The notes beneath the pieces were generated by a model, which was given only the letters and a program-made list of their open reading frames with translations, was not told where the DNA came from and ran no database searches. 64,000 nucleotides of DNA from Bradyrhizobium sp. SZCCT0153 (GTDB lineage: Bacteria > Pseudomonadota > Alphaproteobacteria > Rhizobiales > Xanthobacteraceae): NCBI RefSeq assembly GCF_018129995.1, contig NZ_JAFCKS010000002.1, positions 124,001 through 188,000 of the forward strand, given 5' to 3'. The first letter of the stretch is position 1, and every line of letters starts with the position of its first letter. Positions 17,089 through 24,887 of this stretch are shown one piece after another. A program made the translations under genes and the position numbers.

Positions 17089-17225
17089 GAGTGCCCCGTC
17101 CCGAGAAGGTTTTGGGGTGGGGTACATGATTGAGGCGACGGTGCCAATGGGGGCGCGCCGCGCAACAGCCTTGCCAGACTGCACCGATCCCGTTCGTGCG
17201 CGCCGGCGAGATCGACCGGGACGCT

Positions 17226-17570
17226 CTACGACCAGACGCCGACGGCGCTCAGCAGCTGCGCCTGACTGAAGGGCTTGGGGATGAAGCGAGCGTGGGTTGG
17301 CAGTTCCTCGTCGGTGGGACGCCTCTTCCCCGACATGATGACGATCTTGACCGGCGGCCAGCGGTCGCGCACCGCAGCGGCCAGCTTCAGGCCATCCATG
17401 GAACCGGGCATGTCGATGTCGGTCAGAATGAGATCCACGGCTTGCGTGCGCAGAACATCGATCGCCCTGTCCGCGTTGCAAACCGAAATCACGGTATGAT
17501 CCGCCTGCTGCAATCCATCTTCGACGTCCAGAAGGATCAACGGCTCGTCCTCTACAAGAAGTATCTTCAA
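17226..17570 (-). CDS. Single-domain response regulator (CheY-like)
   Basis: A 114-residue receiver domain without an output domain. The start is a TTG at 17570, preceded at good distance by TAGGAGA. The acidic pocket is KILLVEDEP (Glu7, Asp8), the phosphoacceptor is Asp51 in LILTDIDMPG, Ser/Thr is in IVIMSGKR, and the conserved Lys is in FIPKPF. A stand-alone receiver of this type passes phosphate onward or is regulated by a kinase. The GAF histidine kinase gene about 690 bases away on the other strand is a candidate partner, but the link is positional only. Confidence 0.87.
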   Translation of the reverse strand: MKILLVEDEPLILLDVEDGLQQADHTVISVCNADRAIDVLRTQAVDLILTDIDMPGSMDGLKLAAAVRDRWPPVKIVIMSGKRRPTDEELPTHARFIPKPFSQAQLLSAVGVWS

Positions 17571-18255
17571 TCCGGGTCTCCTATCTGCTCGCGGCTCAAG
17601 TGATGAAGACCAGGCTGGTTGCTCGGATCTTCGTTGCTGTGCGCGCGTGGGACGGAAGCGCGGAAGTGCGGCATCACCTGAGGCTGCCCAGGCCGTCCGG
17701 CTCGGGACAATTTCGCTGGTGATTTTCGATGGCTCGGTTTGCCAGCATGGTGGGCCGGCGTTCGCCCATTCGAACCCGCGCATGGATGCTCTGGACGATC
17801 AACCGGCTCGCCAGTCCGGGATTTCCGAGCCGGTCCGTTCGCACGAGACAGTCACAAGCGATGGCAAGGGAGCTGTGGATGAGGGGTAAGAGGCCACTTC
17901 GTTCATGACGCACCAACCCGCGCCAACGGCCCATGTTCCCGTTCGCCACCGCGATCGCAGCGATGCCGATATGTGCCAAAGCGAACATCGGTCGCAGTCG
18001 GGAAATGCGGTCGAAGCCGACAGCATTGAAACCTTTCAGTGCTGCACCGCTTGCCATTGCGGCGTGTGCCGCAGCCAGGAAGATCATCTTCCTGGTTCCA
18101 TCCATGGATTTGATGCAGACCAAGGCTTGGGCTCGGCTTCTGTTCCTTAACTGACGCGGTAGTTGGACGCCGGCCAGTCACCAATTTCCTTTGACTTCGA
18201 ATATACCTGCGCGAATAAGGCTTATGACCGCGCCGGCTGGTGCGAACGGAGTTCT
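17571..18255. other. 685-bp region between response regulator and histidine kinase
   Basis: No gene can be called with confidence here. A minus-strand frame covers most of it (17674-18123, possible start MDGTRKM near 18105), but it lacks a ribosome site and its protein looks like nothing known. The region must hold the promoter of the response regulator on one side and of the kinase on the other. Confidence 0.4.
18191..18219 (+). promoter_or_regulatory. Possible promoter of the histidine kinase gene
   Basis: TTGACT and AATAAG are separated by 17 bases, about 37 bases ahead of the kinase ATG. The -35 is good and the -10 is weak. Confidence 0.35.
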
Positions 18256-19470
18256 ATGGAACACGACTTTAAAGCCGACATCGATGCCATCGAGGCGATT
18301 GCGGCGGTCCCGACCATTCTCGCAGTCGTGTCCCAGGTTACAGGACTGGGATTTTCGGCCATCGCGCGCGTCACCGGTGATCGCTGGATCTGCCTCGCGG
18401 CCAACGACCAGGTCGGGCTCGGCCTCGGGGCGGGTGGGGAGTTGAAGGTCGAAACGACCATCTGTCACGAAGTGCACCAGGCGCGCGAGGCCGTCGTCAT
18501 CGATCACGTCGCCCGGGACGAGCGCTACGCGAAACATCATACGCCGGCGATGTACGGCTTTCAGTCCTACATCTCGATGCCGATCTTTCTTGCCGACGGG
18601 AGCTTCTTCGGAACGCTCTGCGCGCTCGATCCGAAGCCGGCAAAGCTGAAGGATCCGGGCATCACTGGCATGTTTCGGCTGTTCGCCGACCTGATCGGCA
18701 TCCATCTCGATGCGGCAAGGCGCCTCGCGACCGCGGAGGCGAAGCTGCTCGATGCCAAGGCCGCGGCCGAATTGCAGGAGCAGTTCATGGCGGTGCTCGG
18801 GCATGATCTGCGCAATCCGCTGGCTGCGATCGCGGCCGGCACGCGCCTTCTTGCAAGCACGCCGCTCGATGAAAGGGCGATCTCTCTGGTCGCCATGATG
18901 GCGACGAGCACCGTCCGCATGTCTTCGCTGATCGAAGACGTCATCGATCTTGCGCGCAGCCGTCTCGGGGGCAAAATATCGCTGGCGCCATCGATGGAGC
19001 CGCTTGAGCCTTTGCTCAGGCAGGTGGTCGATGAAATGCGCGCCACGCATCCCCAGCGCCGAATCGAAGCCGAGTTTGCCGTCACGAAGCCGGTCTTCGC
19101 CGACCGCCAGCGGATAGCCCGGCTGCTTTCCAATCTCCTCGGCAACGCGCTCAGCTACAGCCCGGCTGAGAGCCTCGTCTTCGTGCGCGCCCAGACCTAT
19201 GGAAGTTTTTCGCTTTCGGTCACCAATCACGGCCCGGCCATTCCGCCGGCCACTCTGGGCAAGTTGTTCGTGCCCTTCGTTCGCGGACAGGACACGGGCA
19301 ACCAACAAGGCCTGGGCCTTGGCCTGTTTATCGTGTCACAGATTGCATCGGCCCACGGTGGCACCATCGATGTGACCTCGACCGACGATGTGACACGCTT
19401 CACCTTTCAAATGCCGCTGGTCGTCCTCGACGAGAGGGCTCGGCTGGCGGCCGGGCCGGTGATCTCGTAG
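18256..19470 (+). CDS. GAF-domain sensor histidine kinase
   Basis: A 404-residue cytosolic sensor kinase. A GAF domain fills about residues 10-165 (VSQVTGLGFSAIARVTGDRW to FRLFADLIGIHLDAARRL). A short helix leads to the HisKA domain with the phospho-His in FMAVLGHDLRNPLAAI. The ATPase domain has an N-box (LLSNLLGNALSYSP), a G-box (QGLGLGLFIV) and a final HGGTIDV. GAF domains of this sort sense small ligands, light or redox state; no bilin-lyase Cys pattern is clear. No membrane segment is present. The ATG at 18256 has CGGAG close before it. The single-domain response regulator across the gap is a plausible partner. Confidence 0.9.
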   Translation: MEHDFKADIDAIEAIAAVPTILAVVSQVTGLGFSAIARVTGDRWICLAANDQVGLGLGAGGELKVETTICHEVHQAREAVVIDHVARDERYAKHHTPAMYGFQSYISMPIFLADGSFFGTLCALDPKPAKLKDPGITGMFRLFADLIGIHLDAARRLATAEAKLLDAKAAAELQEQFMAVLGHDLRNPLAAIAAGTRLLASTPLDERAISLVAMMATSTVRMSSLIEDVIDLARSRLGGKISLAPSMEPLEPLLRQVVDEMRATHPQRRIEAEFAVTKPVFADRQRIARLLSNLLGNALSYSPAESLVFVRAQTYGSFSLSVTNHGPAIPPATLGKLFVPFVRGQDTGNQQGLGLGLFIVSQIASAHGGTIDVTSTDDVTRFTFQMPLVVLDERARLAAGPVIS

Positions 19471-19504
19471 ACCGCCGGTCTCGCGCATCCATCCTCCGCG
19501 CCGC

Positions 19505-19681
19505 TCAGCGCTTGCCATCTGGTGTCGCCTTCGCAGGCTGCGTGCTGCTCGGCGGATCGGATGCCGGAAAGCTGTCCTTCAAGCTCTTCTCGAGTTCGCG
19601 GTCGGCCTTGTCCGGGCGGCGGGCTTTTCCGGCTGGTTCGGCATGCTTGTCGGCACGGGCCGGATCGTACTTTTCGGTCAT
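19505..19681 (-). CDS. Small charged protein (58 aa) under an EcfG-type promoter
   Basis: A 58-residue, highly charged and probably disordered protein. AAGGAGCGTGAG precedes the ATG at 19681. The N-terminal half is Lys/Asp-rich (EKYDPARADKHAEPAGKARR), and the C-terminal half holds SFPASDPPSST. This ASDPPS motif recurs in many small alphaproteobacterial proteins of unknown role that tend to be stress-induced (from memory, not checked). The reading frame is short but has a strong ribosome site and a matching stress promoter, which together make it convincing. It converges on the histidine kinase gene. Confidence 0.75.
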   Translation of the reverse strand: MTEKYDPARADKHAEPAGKARRPDKADRELEKSLKDSFPASDPPSSTQPAKATPDGKR

Positions 19682-19705
19682 CTCACGCTCCTTCGTTGTT
19701 CAGCC

Positions 19706-19731
19706 AACGCGGGGGGTGACAGCCCTGTTCC
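19706..19731 (-). promoter_or_regulatory. EcfG (general stress sigma factor) promoter
   Basis: On the minus strand GGAAC (19731-19727) and CGTT (19709-19706) are 17 bases apart. This matches the GGAAC-N16/17-CGTT consensus of alphaproteobacterial EcfG sigma factors. It lies about 25 bases ahead of the 58-residue gene's ATG. Confidence 0.7.
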
Positions 19732-19798
19732 AGAACCGGGAACGATTGGTCCTGTGCCTGCTTGAATCCCATTGTGAAGGGAAATGTGATGGCGCGGC

Positions 19799-19927
19799 TT
19801 GAAGACGGCCGTCGAGACACCTACGGAAGCGCGCCGGGGCGAGCGGGGACCCACCGTGCTCGTGCTGCTCGCCGCCAGTCTTGCCTTGTCCATCGTCCTC
19901 CTGGCGGTGGTATGGGAAATTTCCTGA
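19799..19927 (+). CDS. Possible small single-pass membrane protein (42 aa)
   Basis: A short frame with a TTG start that encodes a basic N-terminus (KTAVETPTEARRGERGP) and one strong transmembrane stretch (TVLVLLAASLALSIVLLAVV) ending WEIS. The clean topology is the argument for it. There is no convincing ribosome site, and the TTG start is a guess, so it may not be real. Confidence 0.35.
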   Translation: MKTAVETPTEARRGERGPTVLVLLAASLALSIVLLAVVWEIS

Positions 19928-19976
19928 GGGGCTGACGACTGGCTGCACTCGCGCTGGGCCGAAGTCCCCAGGACGA

Positions 19977-20246
19977 TCACGTCAGTTCACCGAGCATTTT
20001 GCGGGCCTCATCCAGCAGCACCCGAGCCGCCCTCAACTCTGCAATGGCTTCTCCAGTGAACAGGCCATGCGTCCGCGCATTCCCGTTCCCTCTCGGCGCC
20101 CCGGTTCCCCGCGCCCCGCCGTGCATGCGGCAGCGCGCCTTGCCGTGCGCGGCAGGTGCGCGGCAGGTGCCGCCATCGCGGGTCCTGGCGCCGCAGCGGG
20201 GACTGGCCCGCATCGGGACGGTATTGCGGGGGTGACCGTCGGTCAT
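19977..20246 (-). CDS. HGG-motif small protein (89 aa)
   Basis: An 89-residue protein with a Cys-rich start (RCGARTRDGGTCRAPAAHGKARCRMHGG) that could bind zinc, then GAPRGNGNARTHGLFTGEAI and a C-terminal helix (LRAARVLLDEARKMLGEL). The RCGA...C...C.MHGG...G..NGNA pattern is shared with short alphaproteobacterial and phage-associated proteins (the HGGxxxG type) whose function is not established. The ATG overlaps the stop of the preceding 201-residue gene as ATGA, so the two are coupled. Phage descent is possible but not shown by any other gene here. Confidence 0.72.
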   Translation of the reverse strand: MTDGHPRNTVPMRASPRCGARTRDGGTCRAPAAHGKARCRMHGGARGTGAPRGNGNARTHGLFTGEAIAELRAARVLLDEARKMLGELT

Positions 20247-20848
20247 GGGTTGGCGCCTTGCCTTGCGTCGCTCGGGCCCGCCTCCGCCACGATCACGTTC
20301 GCATGCTGCGTGACATTCCCCACGATCGCTCGTCCTCCGTCCTGCACCGACAGATTCCGAACCGTGATCGTGCGCGCGTCGCTGTTGCGATGGCGGCTCA
20401 GGGCCTCGACCTGAGCGGCGAAGGTGCGGGTCAGCCGGGTCAATGCGCGTGTGACGCTCTCCTGCTGTGGAAGATTGTCGGTGATGGCGAGACGACAGGC
20501 GCAGCGCATCGTCGCCATGTGAACGGACACCATCTGAGACACCAGCATGGCTTCGATGGAATCCTTCGGTGCAATGCTCCTGATCATCGAGACCATGAAG
20601 GCCAGATTGGCCTCGTCGGGCTTCTGACCGATCGCGCTCGCCTTGACCAATTGCTTGACGATGCCATGCAGCGCGTCGCGGTCCGCCGCGCCGAGCGCCT
20701 CGGCCAGCAATTGCTCACCGGCTTGCGGGTCGGGATGACTGATCGCAATGCGGCGCTTGTAGAGTCTGATCCGGGGGCTCGCGGCGGGGCCGCCGCGATC
20801 GTTTGCCGCAACCGGCGAGGTGATGGGGCGGTTCGGTACTGTCGTCAT
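20243..20848 (-). CDS. Hypothetical protein (201 aa), upstream partner of the HGG protein
   Basis: A 201-residue protein of unknown function. The middle is helical (EQLLAEALGAADRDALHGIVKQLVKA and SIEAMLVSQMVSVHMATMRCACRL). A region follows that could be an extended beta strand (ITVRNLSVQDGGRAIVGNVTQHANVIV). The N-terminus is basic and Pro-rich. The HGG-motif gene overlaps its stop by four bases, which implies a joint role. Similar pairs occur in Bradyrhizobium genomes, as far as I recall. No transposase or phage structural gene is nearby. Confidence 0.65.
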   Translation of the reverse strand: MTTVPNRPITSPVAANDRGGPAASPRIRLYKRRIAISHPDPQAGEQLLAEALGAADRDALHGIVKQLVKASAIGQKPDEANLAFMVSMIRSIAPKDSIEAMLVSQMVSVHMATMRCACRLAITDNLPQQESVTRALTRLTRTFAAQVEALSRHRNSDARTITVRNLSVQDGGRAIVGNVTQHANVIVAEAGPSDARQGANP

Positions 20849-21293
20849 GTGCTGTGTCCTGTGCTGGCGCAGACGCGCGAGCGACCGTTCGCTCGCTGCG
20901 CGCGATTACGAATTTTGAGATATCGATGAAGGGCTTACGCACAATCGCGTCGAGGCGGCCCGTGGTCGGGCGGCGTGGACGCTGGCGATTGTTGCGATGA
21001 TGGCATCATGAAGGTGTTTTGCCCGACGTGTCAAACGACATTGCGGGGCACCAAGCCCTTGCGGGGCATGCAAGTCCTTGCGGAGCATGCAAAGTCCTTG
21101 GGCCGACCGGGACCGGCTACTGTGCATGGGGTTGTTTTCTCAATTTTTGTTTGGATGCCGCTCTGACGTGCCGCGCGGCGGAATGCGTGCGCGGAAACGC
21201 GATTGCGAAATCCGGCGCGGCCGCTCATCATGTCCCTCGAATGCGCCGCATCAATACATGCAAAGCGGCAGCTAGCGTCCGGGGAGAGAACGA
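20849..21293. other. 445-bp gene-poor region with short direct repeats
   Basis: No convincing gene. A 52-residue + frame beginning at 21008 (MKVFCPTCQTTLRG) has a CxxC pair but no ribosome site. The region holds an inverted repeat (GAGCGACCGTTCGCTC near 20878-20893) and the direct repeats listed separately. Confidence 0.4.
21041..21098 (+). repeat. Three tandem 18-19-bp imperfect direct repeats
   Basis: Units starting at 21041, 21059 and 21078 follow TTGCGGGGCAYSCAAGYCC, spaced 18 and 19 bases apart. Each contains GCATGCAA or a close variant, which could be a protein-binding array. Confidence 0.5.
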
Positions 21294-22268
21294 ATGCAAC
21301 GAACGCTTCGCCTGCTGGCGATCGTCGCCGGGTTGTGCGTGACGAGCGAGGCTCTCGCGCAGAAATATCCGGTGCGGCCGGTCAGGATCATGGTCGGATT
21401 CAGCGCGGGCGGTCCGGTCGATGTCGTCGCGCGGATCATTGGCGATCGCTTGAGCAACAAGCTCGGCCAGCCCTTCGTCGTCGAGAATCGCGCCGGCGCC
21501 AACGGCATGATCGCCGCCGAGGGCGTCGCGCATGCGGAAGGCGACGGCTACACGATCCTCGCCTGCAACTCGTCCACCATCACGCTCAACAAGACGCTGT
21601 TCAAGGACATCCGCTACGACCCGCAAAGAGACTTCGCGCCGCTGACCAGCGTCGTGTCGGCGCCGCTCGTCCTCGTGGTCAATCCCGAGAATCCCAAGAC
21701 GGCCAACGTCAGCACCGTTGCCGATCTCGTCGCCGCGGCAAAGGCTGCACCGGGCGCGCTCGCCTACGGCTCTGGCGGCAACGGCAACCTTGCCCATCTC
21801 GCCATGGAGTTGCTCAGCCGGAAGGCCGGCATCAAGCTGATCCACGTGCCCTATCGCGGCGGCGCTGCGTCCGAGGTCGGTATTCTCGCGCAGGAGGTGC
21901 TGGCGGTGTTCGATCCCTTGTCGGCCGTGCCGCTGGTCAAGGCCGGAAAGCTGCGCGCGCTCGCGGTGTCGTCGGCCGAGCGGTTGCCGTCGCTGCCGGA
22001 CGTGCCGACCGTCGCCGAAGCCGGCTATCCCGGCTTCGACATCTCGTTCTGGGTCGGCTTCTTCATGCCGAAGGCGACGCCCGCGCCGATCCTGGAAACG
22101 CTGCATCGTGAGATCGTCGCCGCTGCTGAGGATCCGGCGGTCGTGGAGCGGCTCGGCTCGCAAGGCGTCGTGAGCGTGCTCAGCCCCGCCGACTACGCCG
22201 CCACGATCGCGAAGGAGACCAAGGAGCTTTCCGAGGTCGTCGTGGCCGCGAACATCAAGGCGGAGTAG
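21294..22268 (+). CDS. Tripartite tricarboxylate transporter substrate-binding protein (Bug/TctC family)
   Basis: A 324-residue periplasmic binding protein. A signal peptide (MQRTLRLLAIVAGLCVTSEALA, cut before QKYP) precedes the standard opening YPVRPVRIMVGFSAGGPVDVVARIIGDRL. Two lobes follow, with the usual ENRAGANGMIAAE and the late motif LPDVPTVAEAGYPGFD. Bug proteins bind carboxylates or other small acids, and many act without linked membrane partners. None of the TctA/TctB genes is present here, so it is an orphan. GGGGAGAG lies ahead of the ATG. The ligand is unknown. Confidence 0.9.
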   Translation: MQRTLRLLAIVAGLCVTSEALAQKYPVRPVRIMVGFSAGGPVDVVARIIGDRLSNKLGQPFVVENRAGANGMIAAEGVAHAEGDGYTILACNSSTITLNKTLFKDIRYDPQRDFAPLTSVVSAPLVLVVNPENPKTANVSTVADLVAAAKAAPGALAYGSGGNGNLAHLAMELLSRKAGIKLIHVPYRGGAASEVGILAQEVLAVFDPLSAVPLVKAGKLRALAVSSAERLPSLPDVPTVAEAGYPGFDISFWVGFFMPKATPAPILETLHREIVAAAEDPAVVERLGSQGVVSVLSPADYAATIAKETKELSEVVVAANIKAE

Positions 22269-22307
22269 GGGCTGCTGCGCTTGTGCGTGGTCGTGCGCTC
22301 CGCTGTA

Positions 22308-22329
22308 CCTCTCCCGCTTGCGGGAGAGG
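22308..22329. repeat. CCTCTCCCGC palindrome between convergent genes
   Basis: CCTCTCCCGC-TT-GCGGGAGAGG is a perfect 10-bp stem between the Bug-type gene and the convergent liv operon. It may act as a terminator. The same palindrome recurs at 46856-46879. Confidence 0.65.
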
Positions 22330-22346
22330 GAGCGCATCGGTTTCCA

Positions 22347-24887
22347 TCACAGCCACAGGATCTGCTTGCGATAGCTGAGATCGTTGAGCAGCGGCGCGGC
22401 CGGTCCCTGGTGGAACACGGCGCCGCGCTCCAGCGCGAAGACGCGATCGGCGAGCGCGAGCACGAGGTCGAGGTTGTGCTCGACGATCACGATCGACATG
22501 TGCCGGCGGAGCTGGTCGAACACCCCGAACAGTTCGAGCGTCACCGCCGGTGCGAGACCCTCGAACGGCTCGTCGAGCAGCAACAGGCTCACATTGCCCG
22601 ACATCGCGCGGGCCACCGCGACCATCTGCTGCTCGCCGCCGGAGAGATAGTCGGCGGCAACGTTCATGCGCTCCTTCAGGCGCGGAAAATACTGCAGGAT
22701 CTGCTCCTCGTTCCAGACCACGCCGTCGCTGCCGTCGGTCTTGCGGGCGAGGCGGCCGAGCGCGAGGTTTTCGCGCACGGTCATGCCCGCGAACAGCCCG
22801 CGGCCCTGCGGCACATAACCGACGCCGCGGCGCGCGATGTCGGGGGCCGGGAGGCGGGCGATGTCGGCGCCACGGTATGTGATGCTGCCCGACGCCGCCG
22901 GCACGAGGCCGGCGATCGTCTTCAGCAGCGTCGATTTGCCGGCGCCGTTGCGGCCCAGCAGCGCGACGATCTCGCCCTCGCGAACGTCGAGCGCGGCGTC
23001 GCTCAGGATGTGGCTCTTGCCGTAAAAGGTGTTGACGCCATCGAGGAGCAGGACGGCGGCGCGCTCGCTTGCATCCTCAATGCTGCGCCGGTGCGCGACC
23101 GCGGGAATGCCCTTGCCGGTGTAGATCTCCTGCACCCGCAGATCGGCGCGCACCGCCTTGGGGCAGTCCGACATCAGGACCTCGCCCTGGTTCATCACGG
23201 TCACCACTTGCGAGAAGCCGAGCACGCGGTCGATGTCGTGCTCGACGATCAGCACGGGAATGTTGGTCGCGATGTTCTGGACGAGGTTGGACACGCGCTC
23301 GCGCTCGGCCGCCGCAAGGCCGGCGAGCGGCTCGTCGAGCAGCAGCACCTGCGGCCTTGAGCCGAGCGCGATGCCGAGATCGACCAGCCGCTGCCCGCCA
23401 TAGGAAAGTTCGCCGCCCTCGATCTGCTCGATGCCTTCGAGCCCGAGGAATTTTGTCAGCGCGGCGGTCTCGGCGTGGATGTCCTCGTACGCGTCGATGT
23501 CGTTCCAGATGTTGAAGCGCATCGGCCGCCGCGCCTGCAGCGACAGGCGCAAATTCTCGTAGATGCTCAGTCCGCGGAACAAATTGGTGATCTGGAACGA
23601 GCGCGCCAGCCCCTGGTGGCAGATGGCATTCGCGGGCACGCCGGCGATGTCGCGGCCCCGCAGGCGGATGGTGCCTTGATCCGGCGCGTAGAGGCCGGAG
23701 ACCAGATTGAACAACGTGGTCTTGCCGGCCCCGTTCGGCCCGATCAGGGCGTGGATATCGCCGGCGGCGACGCTGATGCTCGCATTCTCGACCGCGCGGA
23801 TGCCGCCGAATTTTTTGGAGACGCCGGTCACCTCGAGCACAGTGCCCTGGAGCGATTCCGGTTGGAGGAAATCAGGCAGCGGCAGGCCGTCATAGATCTT
23901 GCGCCGGCTCATCGCGGCTGTTTCTTCCGCGGGTGGACGAAGGCGCCGCATGACCAGCGCGCCGATGCCGACGAGGCCGCCGGGCGAATACATCACGAAG
24001 GCCACGAAGATGAGTCCGAACCAGAACAGCCAGTCCGACGTCCAGATCGAGAACAGCTCTCTGAACAGGATGAAGAACAGCGCGCCGAGTGCGGGGCCGA
24101 GCAGACTGCGCATGCCGCCGATGACGACCATGGCCAGAAGCTCGCCGGCGAACGGCACCGAGACGGCCTCCGCCGAGACCAGATAGTTCAGGAATGCGAT
24201 CAGCGCGCCGGCAAGCCCGGTGACCACGGCGGAGATCACGAACACCGCGAGCTTGTAGCGCTCGACCGGATAGCCCTGGAAGCTCGCGCGCAGCTGGTTC
24301 TCGCGGATCGCCACCAGGACATGGCCGAACGGCGAGCGCACGAGGCGCATCAGCATGTAGAGGACGGCGAGCCCGACGACAGAGACCACGATGTAATAGT
24401 TGAGCGCATTGTCGAAGCTCATGGAGCCGATGCTGCCGCGCTTCAGTCCGCCGAGCCCGTCCTCGCCGCCGGTGAGACTCGTCCAGCGGAAGGCGGTGGT
24501 GTAGACCAGCGCGGCCAGCGCCAGTGTCAGCAGTGAGAAGTAGACTCCGCGCCGGCGCAGGATCAGCATGCCGATGACGCCCGATGCGATCGCGACGACG
24601 ATCATCGATCCCAGTAGCGGCAGCCAGATCTCGCCGGGGAAGAAACGCAGCTGGATCAGGCCCGCGGCATAGGCGCCGATGCCGAACCAGGCGCTGTGGC
24701 CGAACGAGACGAGGCCGGTATAGCCGATGCAGAGGTTGAGCCCCTTGGTCGCGATCGCGAGCCCGACGATCCAGGTGCCGGTGTTCAAGGACAAGCCGAA
24801 CGCCTTCAGCAGGAAGGGCAGCGCGACGATGGCCACGGTCGCAATCAGCAGCGGCTTCAGCCTGTGGATGGGCGAGGCGCTCCTCAT
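22347..24887 (-). CDS. Branched-chain amino acid-type ABC importer, fused LivM-LivG-LivF
   Basis: An 846-residue fusion of three importer components. Residues about 1-330 are a LivM-type permease (many helices, with the EAA-like loop and a GEDGLGG segment). About 350-595 form a LivG-type ATPase with Walker A GPNGAGKTT (about 382), signature LSYGGQR and Walker B VLLLDEPLAG. About 605-846 form a LivF-type ATPase with Walker A GRNGAGKST (about 644), LSGGEQQ and LLLLDEPFEG. These are normally three proteins. The start overlaps the livH stop (ATGA). The frame reads through without a stop and both ATPases look intact, so one chain may carry both ATP sites. The substrate is not known; the adjacent ThDP and SDR genes hint at a catabolic target. 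Confidence 0.9.
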   Translation of the reverse strand: MRSASPIHRLKPLLIATVAIVALPFLLKAFGLSLNTGTWIVGLAIATKGLNLCIGYTGLVSFGHSAWFGIGAYAAGLIQLRFFPGEIWLPLLGSMIVVAIASGVIGMLILRRRGVYFSLLTLALAALVYTTAFRWTSLTGGEDGLGGLKRGSIGSMSFDNALNYYIVVSVVGLAVLYMLMRLVRSPFGHVLVAIRENQLRASFQGYPVERYKLAVFVISAVVTGLAGALIAFLNYLVSAEAVSVPFAGELLAMVVIGGMRSLLGPALGALFFILFRELFSIWTSDWLFWFGLIFVAFVMYSPGGLVGIGALVMRRLRPPAEETAAMSRRKIYDGLPLPDFLQPESLQGTVLEVTGVSKKFGGIRAVENASISVAAGDIHALIGPNGAGKTTLFNLVSGLYAPDQGTIRLRGRDIAGVPANAICHQGLARSFQITNLFRGLSIYENLRLSLQARRPMRFNIWNDIDAYEDIHAETAALTKFLGLEGIEQIEGGELSYGGQRLVDLGIALGSRPQVLLLDEPLAGLAAAERERVSNLVQNIATNIPVLIVEHDIDRVLGFSQVVTVMNQGEVLMSDCPKAVRADLRVQEIYTGKGIPAVAHRRSIEDASERAAVLLLDGVNTFYGKSHILSDAALDVREGEIVALLGRNGAGKSTLLKTIAGLVPAASGSITYRGADIARLPAPDIARRGVGYVPQGRGLFAGMTVRENLALGRLARKTDGSDGVVWNEEQILQYFPRLKERMNVAADYLSGGEQQMVAVARAMSGNVSLLLLDEPFEGLAPAVTLELFGVFDQLRRHMSIVIVEHNLDLVLALADRVFALERGAVFHQGPAAPLLNDLSYRKQILWL

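Noticed and set aside
17674..18123. Minus-strand frame in the gap between response regulator and histidine kinase
   Set aside because: No ribosome site, odd composition and no recognisable family; kept only as a note on the region.
20243..20848. Possible prophage remnant
   Set aside because: Only the HGG motif hints at phage; no integrase, capsid, terminase or attachment repeats were seen.
21041..21098. Possible CRISPR array
   Set aside because: Units are contiguous 18-19-base repeats with no spacers, and no cas genes are nearby.
21008..21166. Short + frame beginning MKVFCPTCQTTLRG
   Set aside because: Its coding text follows the tandem repeats, it lacks a ribosome site, and a lone CxxC pair is not enough to call a zinc protein.
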